Shown: positions 36,719 through 47,172 of the stretch, one piece after another
Layout: each line of letters opens with the position of its first letter
Position numbering within the stretch: position 1 is the stretch's first letter
Source of the DNA: Sulfurimonas sp.
GTDB lineage: Bacteria; Campylobacterota; Campylobacteria; Campylobacterales; Sulfurimonadaceae
NCBI GenBank assembly: GCA_026988315.1
Contig: JALSLJ010000076.1
Location: 33,760 to 97,759, forward strand
DNA length: 64,000 nucleotides
Direction of reading: 5' to 3'
Made by a program: the position numbers and the translations under genes
The notes under the pieces: generated by a model
The model's database searches: none
Told to the model about the DNA's origin: nothing
What the model saw: the letters and a program-made list of their open reading frames with translations, nothing else

Positions 36719-37030
36719 ATGAGTGAATTTGGAAAAATAGATGCTATATCAACTCCATCGACAGCCCAACTCCTAAAGCAAAAAGGGAGTGTAGAAAAAA
36801 CTGCTGGGGGAGAACAATTTGCTAATCATCTAAAATCTGCACTTAATGAAATAAATGAGATTCAAGTAGATGGCGATAAAGCGGTTGCTGATTTGGCAAC
36901 TGGACAGGTAAAAGACCTACATCAAGCCGCACTTGCCATTGGCAAAGCTGAAACCAACATGAAACTTATGCTTGAGATAAGAAACAAAGCTCTTAGTGCC
37001 TATAAAGAGTTAGGAAGAACGCAACTATAA
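36719..37030 (+). CDS. fliE: Flagellar hook-basal body protein FliE
   Basis: FANHLKSALNEINEIQVDGDKAVADLATGQVKDLHQAALAIGKAETNMKLMLEIRNKALSAYKE. Confidence 0.95.
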   Translation: MSEFGKIDAISTPSTAQLLKQKGSVEKTAGGEQFANHLKSALNEINEIQVDGDKAVADLATGQVKDLHQAALAIGKAETNMKLMLEIRNKALSAYKELGRTQL

Positions 37031-37103
37031 AAAAGAGTTTATGACAATCACCTAATAACCTTCTAACAATTTACATGATATAATCCGCTTAAAAAAAGCG
37101 TTC

Positions 37104-38864
37104 ATGACAAATCCTAATAAAAGCAAAAAAATATTTCTTCTTTATACCCTGCTCTCTGTAGGCTTTTTAATATTTTTAAGTGTAATGCTTTTGACTGCAG
37201 TAAAATCAAGAAACCTTCCATCTTTATATGCAAAAAAAAGTTCAAAGGCTGAACGGGGGAATATTATCAGTGCAGATGGTTTTCATCTTGCTACTACAAA
37301 AAAACTCTATAAAGCCGTTGTCAACACCCTTTATATTGATCCTCAAAAGAGGGAACTTTTTATAGAGCTTTTTAGCATCTACTCTGGTATCTCCTCTAAT
37401 GAAGTCAAGAAAAAACTTGATAAAAAAGAGGGTGTGATAGTTCTAAGCTACCATATCACTGAAAAAAGAGCTCAGTACTTAAAAAAATTGGCTTATGAAT
37501 TGAGACGATACAAGGTTTTTATCGAGAGAGTAAACCCCCGTACAGGGCTTAGAACACTTCATGGCTTAAGTGTTTTAGAGAGTGGTGAGAGTAGAGAATA
37601 CCCTTATGGAAATCTACTAACCCCGATCATTGGCTACACACATAAAGTGGAAGAAGAGGGCTACACTCGTGTTCAAGGTATCAAAGGTTTAGAAAAACGA
37701 TTTGATAGTGAACTTCAAGCCAGACAAGATGGAAGCTCTCAAGGTCCACGGGATGTAAACAGATATATCATACTCAATAAAAATAGCTTCACAAAACCAA
37801 AAATGAATGGTCTGGATGTAAAGATTACTATCCCTATAAGTCTCCAGATACGGATAGAAAAAATGCTCGATACCATGAAAAAAGAGATAAGAGCAAAAGA
37901 GATTATGATAGCTATAATGGAATCAAAAACTGGAAAAGTTATCACTATGGCCAGTTCAAACCGCTACCTGCCAAAAGCGATAAAAAAAAGTGATTATCCA
38001 TCTCTTAATAGTGGGATGATTGAGTATAGTTTTGAACCTGGAAGTGTTATAAAGACTATCACTTTTGCTCTCCTTTTAGATAAGGGCCTTATAAATCCCT
38101 ACGATTTAGTCAATGGGCATAACGGCAGATTTAAAATAGGCAAAAAAATCATCACAGATGAACATCCATTTGATTGGATTAGTGCTGAAAATGCCATAGT
38201 GCACTCTTCTAACATCGCCCTAGCACAACTAGCACAAAAACTTACAGGACACCAATTTAATGAGGGGCTCAAAAGCTTTGGATTTACTGAAAAATCTACA
38301 CATGATTTAGTGTATGAAAAAAAAGGCTCTATCCCAAGCACGAGAAGACTTAACAATGAGATATATAAGGCGACTGCCTCTTATGGCTATGGGATGCACG
38401 CCAACCTTATGCAAATAATGCGTGCATATACAGCATTTAACAACAATGGAAAAATGGTCTATCCTTGGTTAGTAAGTGCTCTTGTAGATGAATTTAACCA
38501 AGAGATAAAACTTCCCCAACAGGAGCAGATACAAGTTATAAAAAGTGCAACTGCCCAAAGAGTTAAAAAAATCTTAATAAAAACAGTAAATAAGGGAACA
38601 GGTGTGAAAGCCAAAACAGAAGGGCTTATCATTGGTGGCAAGACAGGAACTGCTCATATGGTTGAAAAAGGGCGATATGTAAGAAAATACAACACTGCTT
38701 TTATAGGTTTTGTAAACGATAAAACCGCACACTATACAATGGGGGTGGTAGTAATTGAGCCAAAAAAGAGCCAGTTTGCTTCCCTTACATCTGTACCAGT
38801 CTTTAAAAAAGCTGTAGATATTATGGTTGAGGAGGGATACTTACAACCAGATGTTGTCAAGTAG
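37104..38864 (+). CDS. ftsI: Penicillin-binding protein 2 / FtsI-type transpeptidase
   Basis: AERGNIISADG, HSSNIALAQLA (SxN), IGGKTGTAH (KTGT). Confidence 0.92.
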   Translation: MTNPNKSKKIFLLYTLLSVGFLIFLSVMLLTAVKSRNLPSLYAKKSSKAERGNIISADGFHLATTKKLYKAVVNTLYIDPQKRELFIELFSIYSGISSNEVKKKLDKKEGVIVLSYHITEKRAQYLKKLAYELRRYKVFIERVNPRTGLRTLHGLSVLESGESREYPYGNLLTPIIGYTHKVEEEGYTRVQGIKGLEKRFDSELQARQDGSSQGPRDVNRYIILNKNSFTKPKMNGLDVKITIPISLQIRIEKMLDTMKKEIRAKEIMIAIMESKTGKVITMASSNRYLPKAIKKSDYPSLNSGMIEYSFEPGSVIKTITFALLLDKGLINPYDLVNGHNGRFKIGKKIITDEHPFDWISAENAIVHSSNIALAQLAQKLTGHQFNEGLKSFGFTEKSTHDLVYEKKGSIPSTRRLNNEIYKATASYGYGMHANLMQIMRAYTAFNNNGKMVYPWLVSALVDEFNQEIKLPQQEQIQVIKSATAQRVKKILIKTVNKGTGVKAKTEGLIIGGKTGTAHMVEKGRYVRKYNTAFIGFVNDKTAHYTMGVVVIEPKKSQFASLTSVPVFKKAVDIMVEEGYLQPDVVK

Positions 38865-39662
38865 TCTTGTTGTCCCAACTTTCACTTCCACTAAAACAAC
38901 TGTGTTTTTAATAATAACTTCGTCTATAGGCTCAAAATCACGATTTAGTATCTCAACATAAGCTATTTCAAGTGGACTTAAACACTTTCTCATCGCTTTT
39001 TTTATCTCTGTGGATGATAAAATATTTTGACTTATCATCTTGTGAGCTAAATGAAGTGAGGTTGATATTTTGAGGGCTTCTTTTCTTTCATCTGCATCCA
39101 GATAAACATTTCTGCTACTTAGAGCTAAACCATCACTCTCCCTTACAGTATCGACAGCTATAATTGCAACACTCATAAACATCTGCTTCACCATCAGGCT
39201 TATAAGATTGAGTTGTTGCGCATCTTTTTTTCCAAAATATGCCTTTGTTGGGTTTACAATATTTAAGAGTTTCATCACAACAGTTAAAACACCATCAAAA
39301 TGAGCTGGTCTGCTGGTTCCCTCTAAAACATATCCTCTTACTTTTGGTGCAAGTAAACTCACCTCATCATCACAATAAATATCTTTTTTATGTGGGAAAA
39401 ACAAAACATCTACCTCGCTCATCTCACATATCTTCTTATCTGCTTCATCTTTTGATGGGTACCTATCTAAATCCTCACCTTTTAAAAACTGTGTAGGATT
39501 TACAAAGATAGAGACTACTATTAACTCATTCTCTTCTCTTGCTTTTCTTATAAGGGATATATGCCCCTCATGCAGTGCGCCCATAGTTGGTATAAAACCA
39601 ATGGTTTCTTTTTTGTTTTTTAAATAGTTTTTTAATTCAATAGGGTTTGATATAATCTTCAT
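38841..39662 (-). CDS. panC: Pantothenate synthetase
   Basis: IGFIPTMGALHEGHISLIRKA, VSIFVNPTQF, YFGKKDAQQL. Confidence 0.96.
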   Translation of the reverse strand: MKIISNPIELKNYLKNKKETIGFIPTMGALHEGHISLIRKAREENELIVVSIFVNPTQFLKGEDLDRYPSKDEADKKICEMSEVDVLFFPHKKDIYCDDEVSLLAPKVRGYVLEGTSRPAHFDGVLTVVMKLLNIVNPTKAYFGKKDAQQLNLISLMVKQMFMSVAIIAVDTVRESDGLALSSRNVYLDADERKEALKISTSLHLAHKMISQNILSSTEIKKAMRKCLSPLEIAYVEILNRDFEPIDEVIIKNTVVLVEVKVGTTRLLDNIWL

Positions 39663-39751
39663 TTTAAGTCACTTTTATATATAATCGCGTAATTATACAC
39701 TATATTTTAACGGAGGCGAGGCTTTAAGCACCCCTCCAGAGATAGGACAAC

Positions 39752-40846
39752 ATGGATAACTACGAATATACAGAACTTTTAAAAAGTATTAGTATCAAGA
39801 TGGATAACATCACGGGCGTTGTTCAGCCAGATAAAATAAGATTGAGACTCCAAGATATAGAAAAATTAGAAAATAATCAAGATTTTTGGAACGATGCTAC
39901 AAATGCCGCAAAAATACAAAAAGAGAAAACACAACTACAAAGAAAACTTGATAAATATGCGGTAGCCAAAGATGCTGTAATGGATGCAAGTGAACTTTAT
40001 GAAATGGCAAAAGAGGAAAACGATGAGGAGTCATTAGTAGCTCTTTATGAGGAAGCTCCAGCCTTAGAGGAACTAATCCGAAACATGGAGGTGGAAGTGC
40101 TTCTCAGTGGAGAGAGTGATGCAAATAACGCAATACTTTCCATACATCCAGGTGCAGGTGGAACAGAATCTCAAGACTGGGCAGAGATGCTTCTTAGAAT
40201 GTATAAAAGATTTGCAGAGAGGCAAGGCTTTAAGGTTGAAGTACTTGATTATCAAGCTGGTGATGAAGCTGGGATAAAAGATGTTTCCATACTTGTTAAA
40301 GGTGAAAATGCTTATGGATACTTAAAAGTTGAAAATGGGATCCACCGACTTGTTCGCATAAGCCCTTTTGACTCAAATGCAAAACGACACACCTCTTTTT
40401 CTTCTGTAATGGTTTCACCTGAGATTGATGATGACATAAACATAGCTGTTGAAGATAAGGATATACGCATAGATACATATAGAGCAAGTGGAGCGGGTGG
40501 ACAACATGTTAATAAAACTGAATCGGCTATAAGAATTACCCATATTGCGACAAATGTAATTGTGCAATGCCAAAATGATAGAAGCCAGCATAAAAATAAA
40601 GCTACAGCGATGAAGATGTTAAAATCTCGTCTCTATGAGTTAGAGCTTGAAGCCAAAAAAGCAGAACAAGACGGAATAGAAAAAAGTGAAATAGGTTGGG
40701 GTCATCAGATTCGTTCATATGTTATGCAACCATACCAGCAAGTGAAAGACACTCGCTCAAATGAGGCGTATTCAAATGTTTCTGGAATCTTAGATGGTGA
40801 TATTAGTAAAATGATAGAGGGTGTACTTATTTCTCAAAATAAATAG
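39752..40846 (+). CDS. prfB: Peptide chain release factor 2
   Basis: [37 protein letters not shown] (GGQ). Confidence 0.96.
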   Translation: MDNYEYTELLKSISIKMDNITGVVQPDKIRLRLQDIEKLENNQDFWNDATNAAKIQKEKTQLQRKLDKYAVAKDAVMDASELYEMAKEENDEESLVALYEEAPALEELIRNMEVEVLLSGESDANNAILSIHPGAGGTESQDWAEMLLRMYKRFAERQGFKVEVLDYQAGDEAGIKDVSILVKGENAYGYLKVENGIHRLVRISPFDSNAKRHTSFSSVMVSPEIDDDINIAVEDKDIRIDTYRASGAGGQHVNKTESAIRITHIATNVIVQCQNDRSQHKNKATAMKMLKSRLYELELEAKKAEQDGIEKSEIGWGHQIRSYVMQPYQQVKDTRSNEAYSNVSGILDGDISKMIEGVLISQNK

Positions 40847-40872
40847 ACTTTCTTGAATAAGCTTAAAAATTA

Positions 40873-40940
40873 GATTCTGAATCAAGTTCAGAATGACGAA
40901 AGTTTAAGTTTGTCGTCATTCCGTGCTTGACACGGAATCT
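40873..40940. repeat. Inverted pair of palindromic repeat elements, copies 4 and 5
   Basis: ATTCTGAA-TCAAG-TTCAGAAT (40874-40894) and ATTCCGTG-CTTGA-CACGGAAT (40918-40938) between convergent genes. Confidence 0.88.
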
Positions 40941-41265
40941 AGGTTTCTTTTTTTATAAAACTATACCCTAAAAATCCTATCCCTAAAATCATAGCAAGTA
41001 TAGTTAAATACTCCATCTGTTTTTTTTGAGCACTTTTGAACTCACTAAAGAGTGGCTTATCGTTTGCATGTGTGACTTTACTAGATGTTGCACTTCCACC
41101 CGCTACACTGGCTTCCATTCTAGCAACATTTGCAGCTGCTAGTTCATCTCTTGTAAAACCCTCTTTTGGAGTGCTCCAAAAATGGATAACAAAACCAACA
41201 AGTAGCATCAAGCCACCTAAGGTTCTTAAAATAATTTTCTGATATTTTTTAAATATTTCTGCCAT
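40939..41265 (-). CDS. Small membrane protein of unknown function
   Basis: 108-aa ORF with N- and C-terminal TM segments; TAG stop lies in the flank of repeat copy 5. Confidence 0.65.
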   Translation of the reverse strand: MAEIFKKYQKIILRTLGGLMLLVGFVIHFWSTPKEGFTRDELAAANVARMEASVAGGSATSSKVTHANDKPLFSEFKSAQKKQMEYLTILAMILGIGFLGYSFIKKET

Positions 41266-41331
41266 AAACTAAGCTACTTTTTTAATTTTTTAAAAATTAT
41301 ACTTCATACAAATGAAGTATAAGCTTATGGA

Positions 41332-43329
41332 TTAAAACTTTGCAGTTAAATTAGTATAAATATATCTTCCAGGTTCATTCATAAGCATAATATCCGAAGT
41401 ATTTCCCGTAATTAAAGTAAGATCTGTGTAAGTGTTATTGACAGCATATGTCGTATCAAGTAAATTATTTACCCCTAAAGTAAAGTCAAAGTTTTTGTTG
41501 ATCTCATGTTTTACTTTTAAATTTATAACACTCCATGCATCAAGTTCTTGCTCACCATTATCACTATCTATATCAGTCCATTTAGCTGAATACTGAGTCT
41601 CTAAAGTAGCAATACTATTGTTCATATACTCATAATTAACAGCTATATTTGCACGAAACGGAGCCATATCTGCTAAGTCTGTATCAGTCTGTCCAGCCAT
41701 TGCTTTATCTTTTTGCCCTTTTTTATATGAGGCACCTGCATCTATAACTAACTCATCACTTGCATACAAAGAGGCACTTAGTTCAGCACCATAAATAGTT
41801 GCATCAATATTGACAAACTTACTTGATGCGAGAGAATTATTGTAATATATATAGTCACTTAACATTGAATAAAAACCCTTTACTTTAAAGTTCATATTTT
41901 CACTACTCAACTCATATCCTAAATCTAACTCTTGATTTGTAGTTTGATCTAAATTTTGGGTACCAACTATAGTGCCGTTAGAACTAACAAAGTAAAGCTC
42001 TCTTGCATCAGGAACACGAGAAGCTTGACCAACGCCTATAAAAACTCTATTTTCATTACTTAAATCATATGATGTAAATAGATTCATATTTAGGGCTGTA
42101 TAGTCATTAGATGATAAGGTGGCATGCGTAATCTCTGTAGAATCGTATCTCAGTCCCATACTAAAACTAAGTGCATTATATCTTTTATCCAATTTTGTAA
42201 AGATGGCTACATTTGTTGTTAGTGCATCATCAATACTTTTTGAATTTCCTGCTGCTAAAGGTAACCCTGTTGTTGTATTATAATATTTACCATCCCAAGT
42301 TCTCTCACTTGAATCTAGTCCTACTAAAAGTTTATAGCTATCTATATCAAATTTATTTTTTAGTTTGATTCCTTGCATACTTGTAGTTAAATGATTTGTA
42401 TTATCCATTGCAGGCATATTTGACGACATTCTATACTTTGTAGCCATTGGATGATCAACATCTGAATAATAATATTGTAAGTTTATGTTTTCTACTAGCT
42501 CACTAATATCTTTTATATTGTACTCAACACTATAGATATTAGAGTCATCATACAAAGCATCCATTTTAGAATTTCCATAAAGAATATCATCACTTCTGTT
42601 TGCTGTGTAACTCAAACGCACCTCTTGATTATTTCCAAGATTGATAAACATTTTTGCCATTAAACTTTTTTTCTCGTATGCCTTCATATCTGCATATTCT
42701 GCTTTATATTTAGTACCTGCTACAGCTGGATAAGTTGTTGCATATGCATCTATCTGTTGTGCAATAGTATTGCCATCTCCATCCTCATACTGATCACTAC
42801 TCTCACTTGAAGCACTCACTAACATGCGCACAGTGTCGTTACCACCACTCACCGTTGCTCCATACTTGATGTAGTTAAAACTGCCATAACCAAGATTTAC
42901 TTCTGCGTATAAATCTTTAGTTGGTCTCTTAGTTTTAATACTCAAACCTCCACTCAAAACTCCAAAATTTTCTACATCATAAGGACCCTCAGTAATTATA
43001 ATCTCATCAATCTGATTTGCCAATATATGAGAAACTGGTGGATCCATTCTATTTACACAGGCACCACAAACCTTTGTTCCATCCACTTCAACCGAGATGT
43101 TATCTCTTTTTTGACCACGGATGTAGATATCATTTGCAATACCACTACGGCGATTCATATCAATACTAGGAACACTAGCGCTTATAGCTTGCGCTAAATC
43201 TGCTGAAACTTGAGCATTTTCACTAACTTGCGTTATGGTTGTTGATTCTACATTTATCGGTGCCAATTCAATCTCTGAAGCATATAAAGATGCAATAGCG
43301 ATTAAAGATAGAGGAATTATTTTGTTCAT
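41332..43329 (-). CDS. TonB-dependent outer-membrane receptor, OprC/NosA-like
   Basis: Plug (SIDMNRRSGIANDIYIRGQKRDNISVEVDGTKVCGACVNRMDPPVSHI) and C-terminal barrel ending YTNLTAKF. Confidence 0.88.
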   Translation of the reverse strand: MNKIIPLSLIAIASLYASEIELAPINVESTTITQVSENAQVSADLAQAISASVPSIDMNRRSGIANDIYIRGQKRDNISVEVDGTKVCGACVNRMDPPVSHILANQIDEIIITEGPYDVENFGVLSGGLSIKTKRPTKDLYAEVNLGYGSFNYIKYGATVSGGNDTVRMLVSASSESSDQYEDGDGNTIAQQIDAYATTYPAVAGTKYKAEYADMKAYEKKSLMAKMFINLGNNQEVRLSYTANRSDDILYGNSKMDALYDDSNIYSVEYNIKDISELVENINLQYYYSDVDHPMATKYRMSSNMPAMDNTNHLTTSMQGIKLKNKFDIDSYKLLVGLDSSERTWDGKYYNTTTGLPLAAGNSKSIDDALTTNVAIFTKLDKRYNALSFSMGLRYDSTEITHATLSSNDYTALNMNLFTSYDLSNENRVFIGVGQASRVPDARELYFVSSNGTIVGTQNLDQTTNQELDLGYELSSENMNFKVKGFYSMLSDYIYYNNSLASSKFVNIDATIYGAELSASLYASDELVIDAGASYKKGQKDKAMAGQTDTDLADMAPFRANIAVNYEYMNNSIATLETQYSAKWTDIDSDNGEQELDAWSVINLKVKHEINKNFDFTLGVNNLLDTTYAVNNTYTDLTLITGNTSDIMLMNEPGRYIYTNLTAKF

Positions 43330-43408
43330 ATTATTACCTTTATAAACATTTTACATACATATTATAAGATTTATGTTAAATAAGTGTTAAATTTGCTAAA
43401 ATTCCACT

Positions 43409-43537
43409 ATGAATGCGATAGAAAAAATAAAAAGAGTAATTTTGATAATTTTAGGCTTTAGTTTGTCTGCATATCTAATCTATGGTGGTGCAACTATTTT
43501 AAATCAAGAAGAGAATAATCAAACACAAACTAAATAA
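43409..43537 (+). CDS. 42-aa single-TM small protein
   Basis: MNAIEKIKRVILIILGFSLSAYLIYGGATILNQEENNQTQTK*; absent from the ORF track. Confidence 0.45.
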   Translation: MNAIEKIKRVILIILGFSLSAYLIYGGATILNQEENNQTQTK

Positions 43538-43551
43538 AATCAAGGCTTAAA

Positions 43552-43920
43552 ATGATAATTTATGAAGATGCAGATATATATATCGAGACAGAAAAAAGTG
43601 AAATACCTTGGCTTAAAATCTTTACAAAAGAAGTCTATATTGAGTTAAGTGATGTGCCTAAAAATTTACGCGTTAAACTTTGGGATGTTTATGAGATACT
43701 TGAGATAGAGATGATTAGCTATTATAAACCAAAAAAAATAAATATGGCTTCATTTGCAAACATGCTTCCAAGGGTTCACATCCATGTAATGGCAAGGTTT
43801 GAAGAAGATAGCTATTTTCCAAATCCTATGTGGGGAGAAAAGTTAAGAGAGTCAAAACTAAACTTACCAAATGAAAATTTATTTTTTGAAAAAGTAAAAA
43901 AAGCTTTAAAAGCTAAATAG
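43552..43920 (+). CDS. HIT-family-like protein
   Basis: RVHIHVMARFEEDSYFPNPMW resembles the HxHxxxR HIT C-terminal motif. Confidence 0.7.
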   Translation: MIIYEDADIYIETEKSEIPWLKIFTKEVYIELSDVPKNLRVKLWDVYEILEIEMISYYKPKKINMASFANMLPRVHIHVMARFEEDSYFPNPMWGEKLRESKLNLPNENLFFEKVKKALKAK

Positions 43921-43928
43921 AGTCAGTA

Positions 43929-44070
43929 ATTTTCATCATTAAAATTCTCAGTTTTGTTCTAGTTCAAGGCGGAGTTTTATTTTATTGAGGAGCTTACTAT
44001 AGTAAGTGACGAAAGAAAATCAAAGTCCAACGAAGAAATTGGACAAAAATGTTATTTTAATGGTGAAAAT
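43929..44070. repeat. 142-bp imperfect palindrome with 17-bp terminal inverted repeats
   Basis: ATTTTCATCATTAAAAT (43929-43945) vs ATTTTAATGGTGAAAAT (44054-44070), one mismatch as inverted repeat; perfect centre CTTACTATAGTAAG. Confidence 0.75.
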
Positions 44071-45050
44071 GGGACTAGAGCGCTTCCCCATGTTAACCCT
44101 CCGCCAAAAGCATCTAAAAGCATCAATTCACCACTTTTCAAAGTTCCCTGCTCATAAATATCATTAATAGCCATAGGAATTGATGCGCCAGAAGTGTTTC
44201 CGTATTTTGCAACTGTTAAAACGACTTGCTCCTCTCTAAGTTTAAGAGCATCTCCAACAGCTTTTATAATTCTATAGTTTGCTTGATGCGGAACAAAATG
44301 TTTTATCGCTTCACTATCAATTTCGTTCTCTTTTAAAATCTCAACAACATCTTTTGTAAGTGTACGAACTGCAACTTTAAAAGTTTCGTTTCCCTTCATC
44401 TGCATAAAACAACTCGAAGCCTCTTGATCCAATGAATCATGAGCAGAGCCACTTCCACCATTTGGAGTCATAAGTAAATCAGCATACTCTCCATCAGCGC
44501 CTGTATGGATGTCGATAATAGCTTCATCCTTATTTTGTGTAGCACTAATTACTGCAGCACCTGCACCATCACCAAAAAGGATACAAGTACCTCGATCTGT
44601 ATAATCAGTTATCGCAGATAATTTTTCAGCTCCAACAATAAGAACATTTTTTTTCATTCCAGATTCTATAAAAGCTTTTGCAATTGAAAGGATGTACACA
44701 AAACCTGTACAAGCAGCAGATATATCGAAAGCTGTTACATTGCCGAGACCTAATTTTGTCGAGATAATTGTTGCAGTGGATGGCATACAAAAATAATCAG
44801 GCGAGATTGTTGCACAAACAACCATGTCGATATCTTCTTTACTTACTCCGCTTCTTTGTATTGCAAGTTGGGCAGCTTTTACACCCATATCACTTGTTGT
44901 TTCATTCTCTGCCGCAATATGACGCTCTTTAATACCTGTTCTTTTCGTAATCCATTCATCAGTTGTATCAACCAATTTTGACAAATCTTCATTTGTTAGA
45001 ATTTTTTTCGGAGCATAAGCACCTATTGAACGAAAAGCAGCGTAAGCCAT
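44052..45050 (-). CDS. fabH: Beta-ketoacyl-ACP synthase III
   Basis: [37 protein letters not shown]. Confidence 0.96.
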   Translation of the reverse strand: MAYAAFRSIGAYAPKKILTNEDLSKLVDTTDEWITKRTGIKERHIAAENETTSDMGVKAAQLAIQRSGVSKEDIDMVVCATISPDYFCMPSTATIISTKLGLGNVTAFDISAACTGFVYILSIAKAFIESGMKKNVLIVGAEKLSAITDYTDRGTCILFGDGAGAAVISATQNKDEAIIDIHTGADGEYADLLMTPNGGSGSAHDSLDQEASSCFMQMKGNETFKVAVRTLTKDVVEILKENEIDSEAIKHFVPHQANYRIIKAVGDALKLREEQVVLTVAKYGNTSGASIPMAINDIYEQGTLKSGELMLLDAFGGGLTWGSALVPFSPLK

Positions 45051-46048
45051 TATATTTCCTTTTGATTATACTCTTGTAGTTTTTCCAGTATATGCTCGTT
45101 AACACCAGTATCTACATAACTGATAGCTTGATAGATTGCATTTTCTATAGCTTTTGCATTACTTTTTCCATGACTTACAATTGCACAACCTTTTATACCG
45201 ATAAGAGGTGCTCCACCAACTTCAGCATAATCTATCTCTTTTTTAAGAAGTTTAAAAACTTTTCTCATTAAAAGTGCTCCTGTAATGGCAACAGGTGATT
45301 TTCTAATATAATCTTTTATAAAATAACTAATTGTTGAAGCAACACCTTCGCTTGTTTTAAGAACTAAGTTGCCTATAAAACCATCACAAGTGATAACATC
45401 ACATGAGCCGTTAAAGATATCTCCACCCTCAACATTTCCAATAAATCCCTCATAGTTTTTCAACAATCTATGTGCTTCTTTAGTTACTTCATTGCCTTTA
45501 GAGTCCTCTTCACCATTTGCTAAAAGACCGATGCTAGGATTATTGTAACCCATAACATTCTCAGCATAGCACCCTCCCATAATAGCAAATTGCACTAAGT
45601 GTTCAGGTTTAGAATCAACATTGGCACCAACATCTAAAACAACTGAGCGACGACCCTTTACTGTAGGCATAAAAGTTATAAGTGCTGGGCGAGAGATACC
45701 CTTAAGACGACCAAGCCTAAGAGTAGCAAGAGTCATAGTAGCACCACTGTGTCCAGCAGATACAACACCGTCCGCCTCACCATTTTTTACTAAATCAATA
45801 GCTTTATAAATAGTGCTCTCTTTTCTTTTAATAGCATCAGTTGCAGCATCATTCATCGATATGACATCATCAGCTTCAACAATTAAAATCTTATCTCTGT
45901 AACTTTTTGGTAACAGAGGTAAAATTTCTGATTTTTTTCCTATTAAGATAGGTGTGAAAAGCTTTTTCTTCAATGCTAGAACACAACCTTTAACAATCGG
46001 CTCAGGACCAAAGTCCCCGCCCATTGCATCAACAGCGATTCTCACCAT
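45050..46048 (-). CDS. plsX: Phosphate acyltransferase PlsX
   Basis: [43 protein letters not shown]. Confidence 0.96.
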   Translation of the reverse strand: MVRIAVDAMGGDFGPEPIVKGCVLALKKKLFTPILIGKKSEILPLLPKSYRDKILIVEADDVISMNDAATDAIKRKESTIYKAIDLVKNGEADGVVSAGHSGATMTLATLRLGRLKGISRPALITFMPTVKGRRSVVLDVGANVDSKPEHLVQFAIMGGCYAENVMGYNNPSIGLLANGEEDSKGNEVTKEAHRLLKNYEGFIGNVEGGDIFNGSCDVITCDGFIGNLVLKTSEGVASTISYFIKDYIRKSPVAITGALLMRKVFKLLKKEIDYAEVGGAPLIGIKGCAIVSHGKSNAKAIENAIYQAISYVDTGVNEHILEKLQEYNQKEI

Positions 46049-46051
46049 CGA

Positions 46052-46201
46052 CTATTTATACTCACCAGTAGTAGGGTTAATGTGATGTGGAAGTTTATAA
46101 GTTCCATCTTTATCTTTAACTGGACGAGCTAAAGAGATTTTATAATGAGTTCTTCTTTTCGCTGAACGCGAATGGGAAACTCGTCTTTTAGGTACTGCCA
46201 T
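46052..46201 (-). CDS. rpmF: 50S ribosomal protein L32
   Basis: [49 protein letters not shown] (49 aa; below ORF-track cutoff). Confidence 0.95.
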   Translation of the reverse strand: MAVPKRRVSHSRSAKRRTHYKISLARPVKDKDGTYKLPHHINPTTGEYK

Positions 46202-46231
46202 AATCTATATCCTTTGTTTTTATTTGTAAAT

Positions 46232-46582
46232 TTATTTACAATTTTTGCAACTGTGATAGTCACTTTTAATGAGCTCAATTTCAGAGTTTAAAAGCTCATC
46301 TATATTTGCTTGTGAATCAAATGACTCTACAACATCTATCTCTAGGTTGCCGTCATCTTCATAAATACCGTCAGAGATAAACAGTTCTATCTCCTCATCA
46401 ACTGGTAATTTAAACTCATCACCGCACTGGATACACTGAGCATCAGTTAAACCAGTTAACTTTGCTTTGAGCAAAATTAATTTGCCTGCATGATACTGTA
46501 AATAACCTTTAAAAGTTATTTCTTTAGATTTTACTTCAAAATCTAACGGTGTATTGTTGATTTTTCTAAGAGTTACTTTCAT
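46232..46582 (-). CDS. DUF177/YceD-like protein
   Basis: CIQCGDEFKLPVDEEIELF...IDVVESFD..ELLNSEIELI, adjacent to rpmF. Confidence 0.8.
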   Translation of the reverse strand: MKVTLRKINNTPLDFEVKSKEITFKGYLQYHAGKLILLKAKLTGLTDAQCIQCGDEFKLPVDEEIELFISDGIYEDDGNLEIDVVESFDSQANIDELLNSEIELIKSDYHSCKNCK

Positions 46583-46589
46583 AAACTAC

Positions 46590-47006
46590 TTAAGAGATTT
46601 CTCTCTCTGAGAAAAAGAATGCAATTTCAATAGCTGCATTTTCAACTGAATCACTTCCATGAACAGCATTAGCATCTATATTTTCAGCGAAATCAGCACG
46701 AATTGTACCAGCTTCTGCCTCTTTAGGATTTGTTGCACCCATTAAATCACGGTTAATTTGCATAGCATTTTCACCCTCTAAAACTGATACAACAACAGGA
46801 CCACTAATCATGAAGTCAACTAAGTCATTGAAAAAAGGTCTCTCTGCATGAACTGCATAAAATGCTTCTGCATCAGCACGAGAAAGTTGAATCTTTCTAG
46901 TTGCTGCAACTTTAAGTCCATTGCTCTCAAAACGATCTAAAATTTTACCAATAACACCCTTTGCTACAGCGTCTGGTTTTATGATTGATAGTGTACGTTC
47001 CATCAA
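46590..47006 (-). CDS. ndk: Nucleoside diphosphate kinase
   Basis: [35 protein letters not shown]. Confidence 0.97.
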   Translation of the reverse strand: MMERTLSIIKPDAVAKGVIGKILDRFESNGLKVAATRKIQLSRADAEAFYAVHAERPFFNDLVDFMISGPVVVSVLEGENAMQINRDLMGATNPKEAEAGTIRADFAENIDANAVHGSDSVENAAIEIAFFFSEREIS

Positions 47007-47172
47007 ATCTCCTATATTAAATATAAAATTAAAGTGGAATTGTATCTAAAAAAAGATAGTTTTTTCTTTAAAATTGAATAATTTGTGGATATTGTACAAA
47101 ATGATAAGGGATTACAGTTAAGGATAAAGAGGGGTAAAGCACCATAAACAGTGCTTTACATTTGTTGAAATA

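Noticed and set aside
39752-40846. Programmed +1 frameshift in prfB
   Set aside because: The RF2 frame is continuous from ATG to stop, with no internal in-frame TGA/CTTTGAC site.
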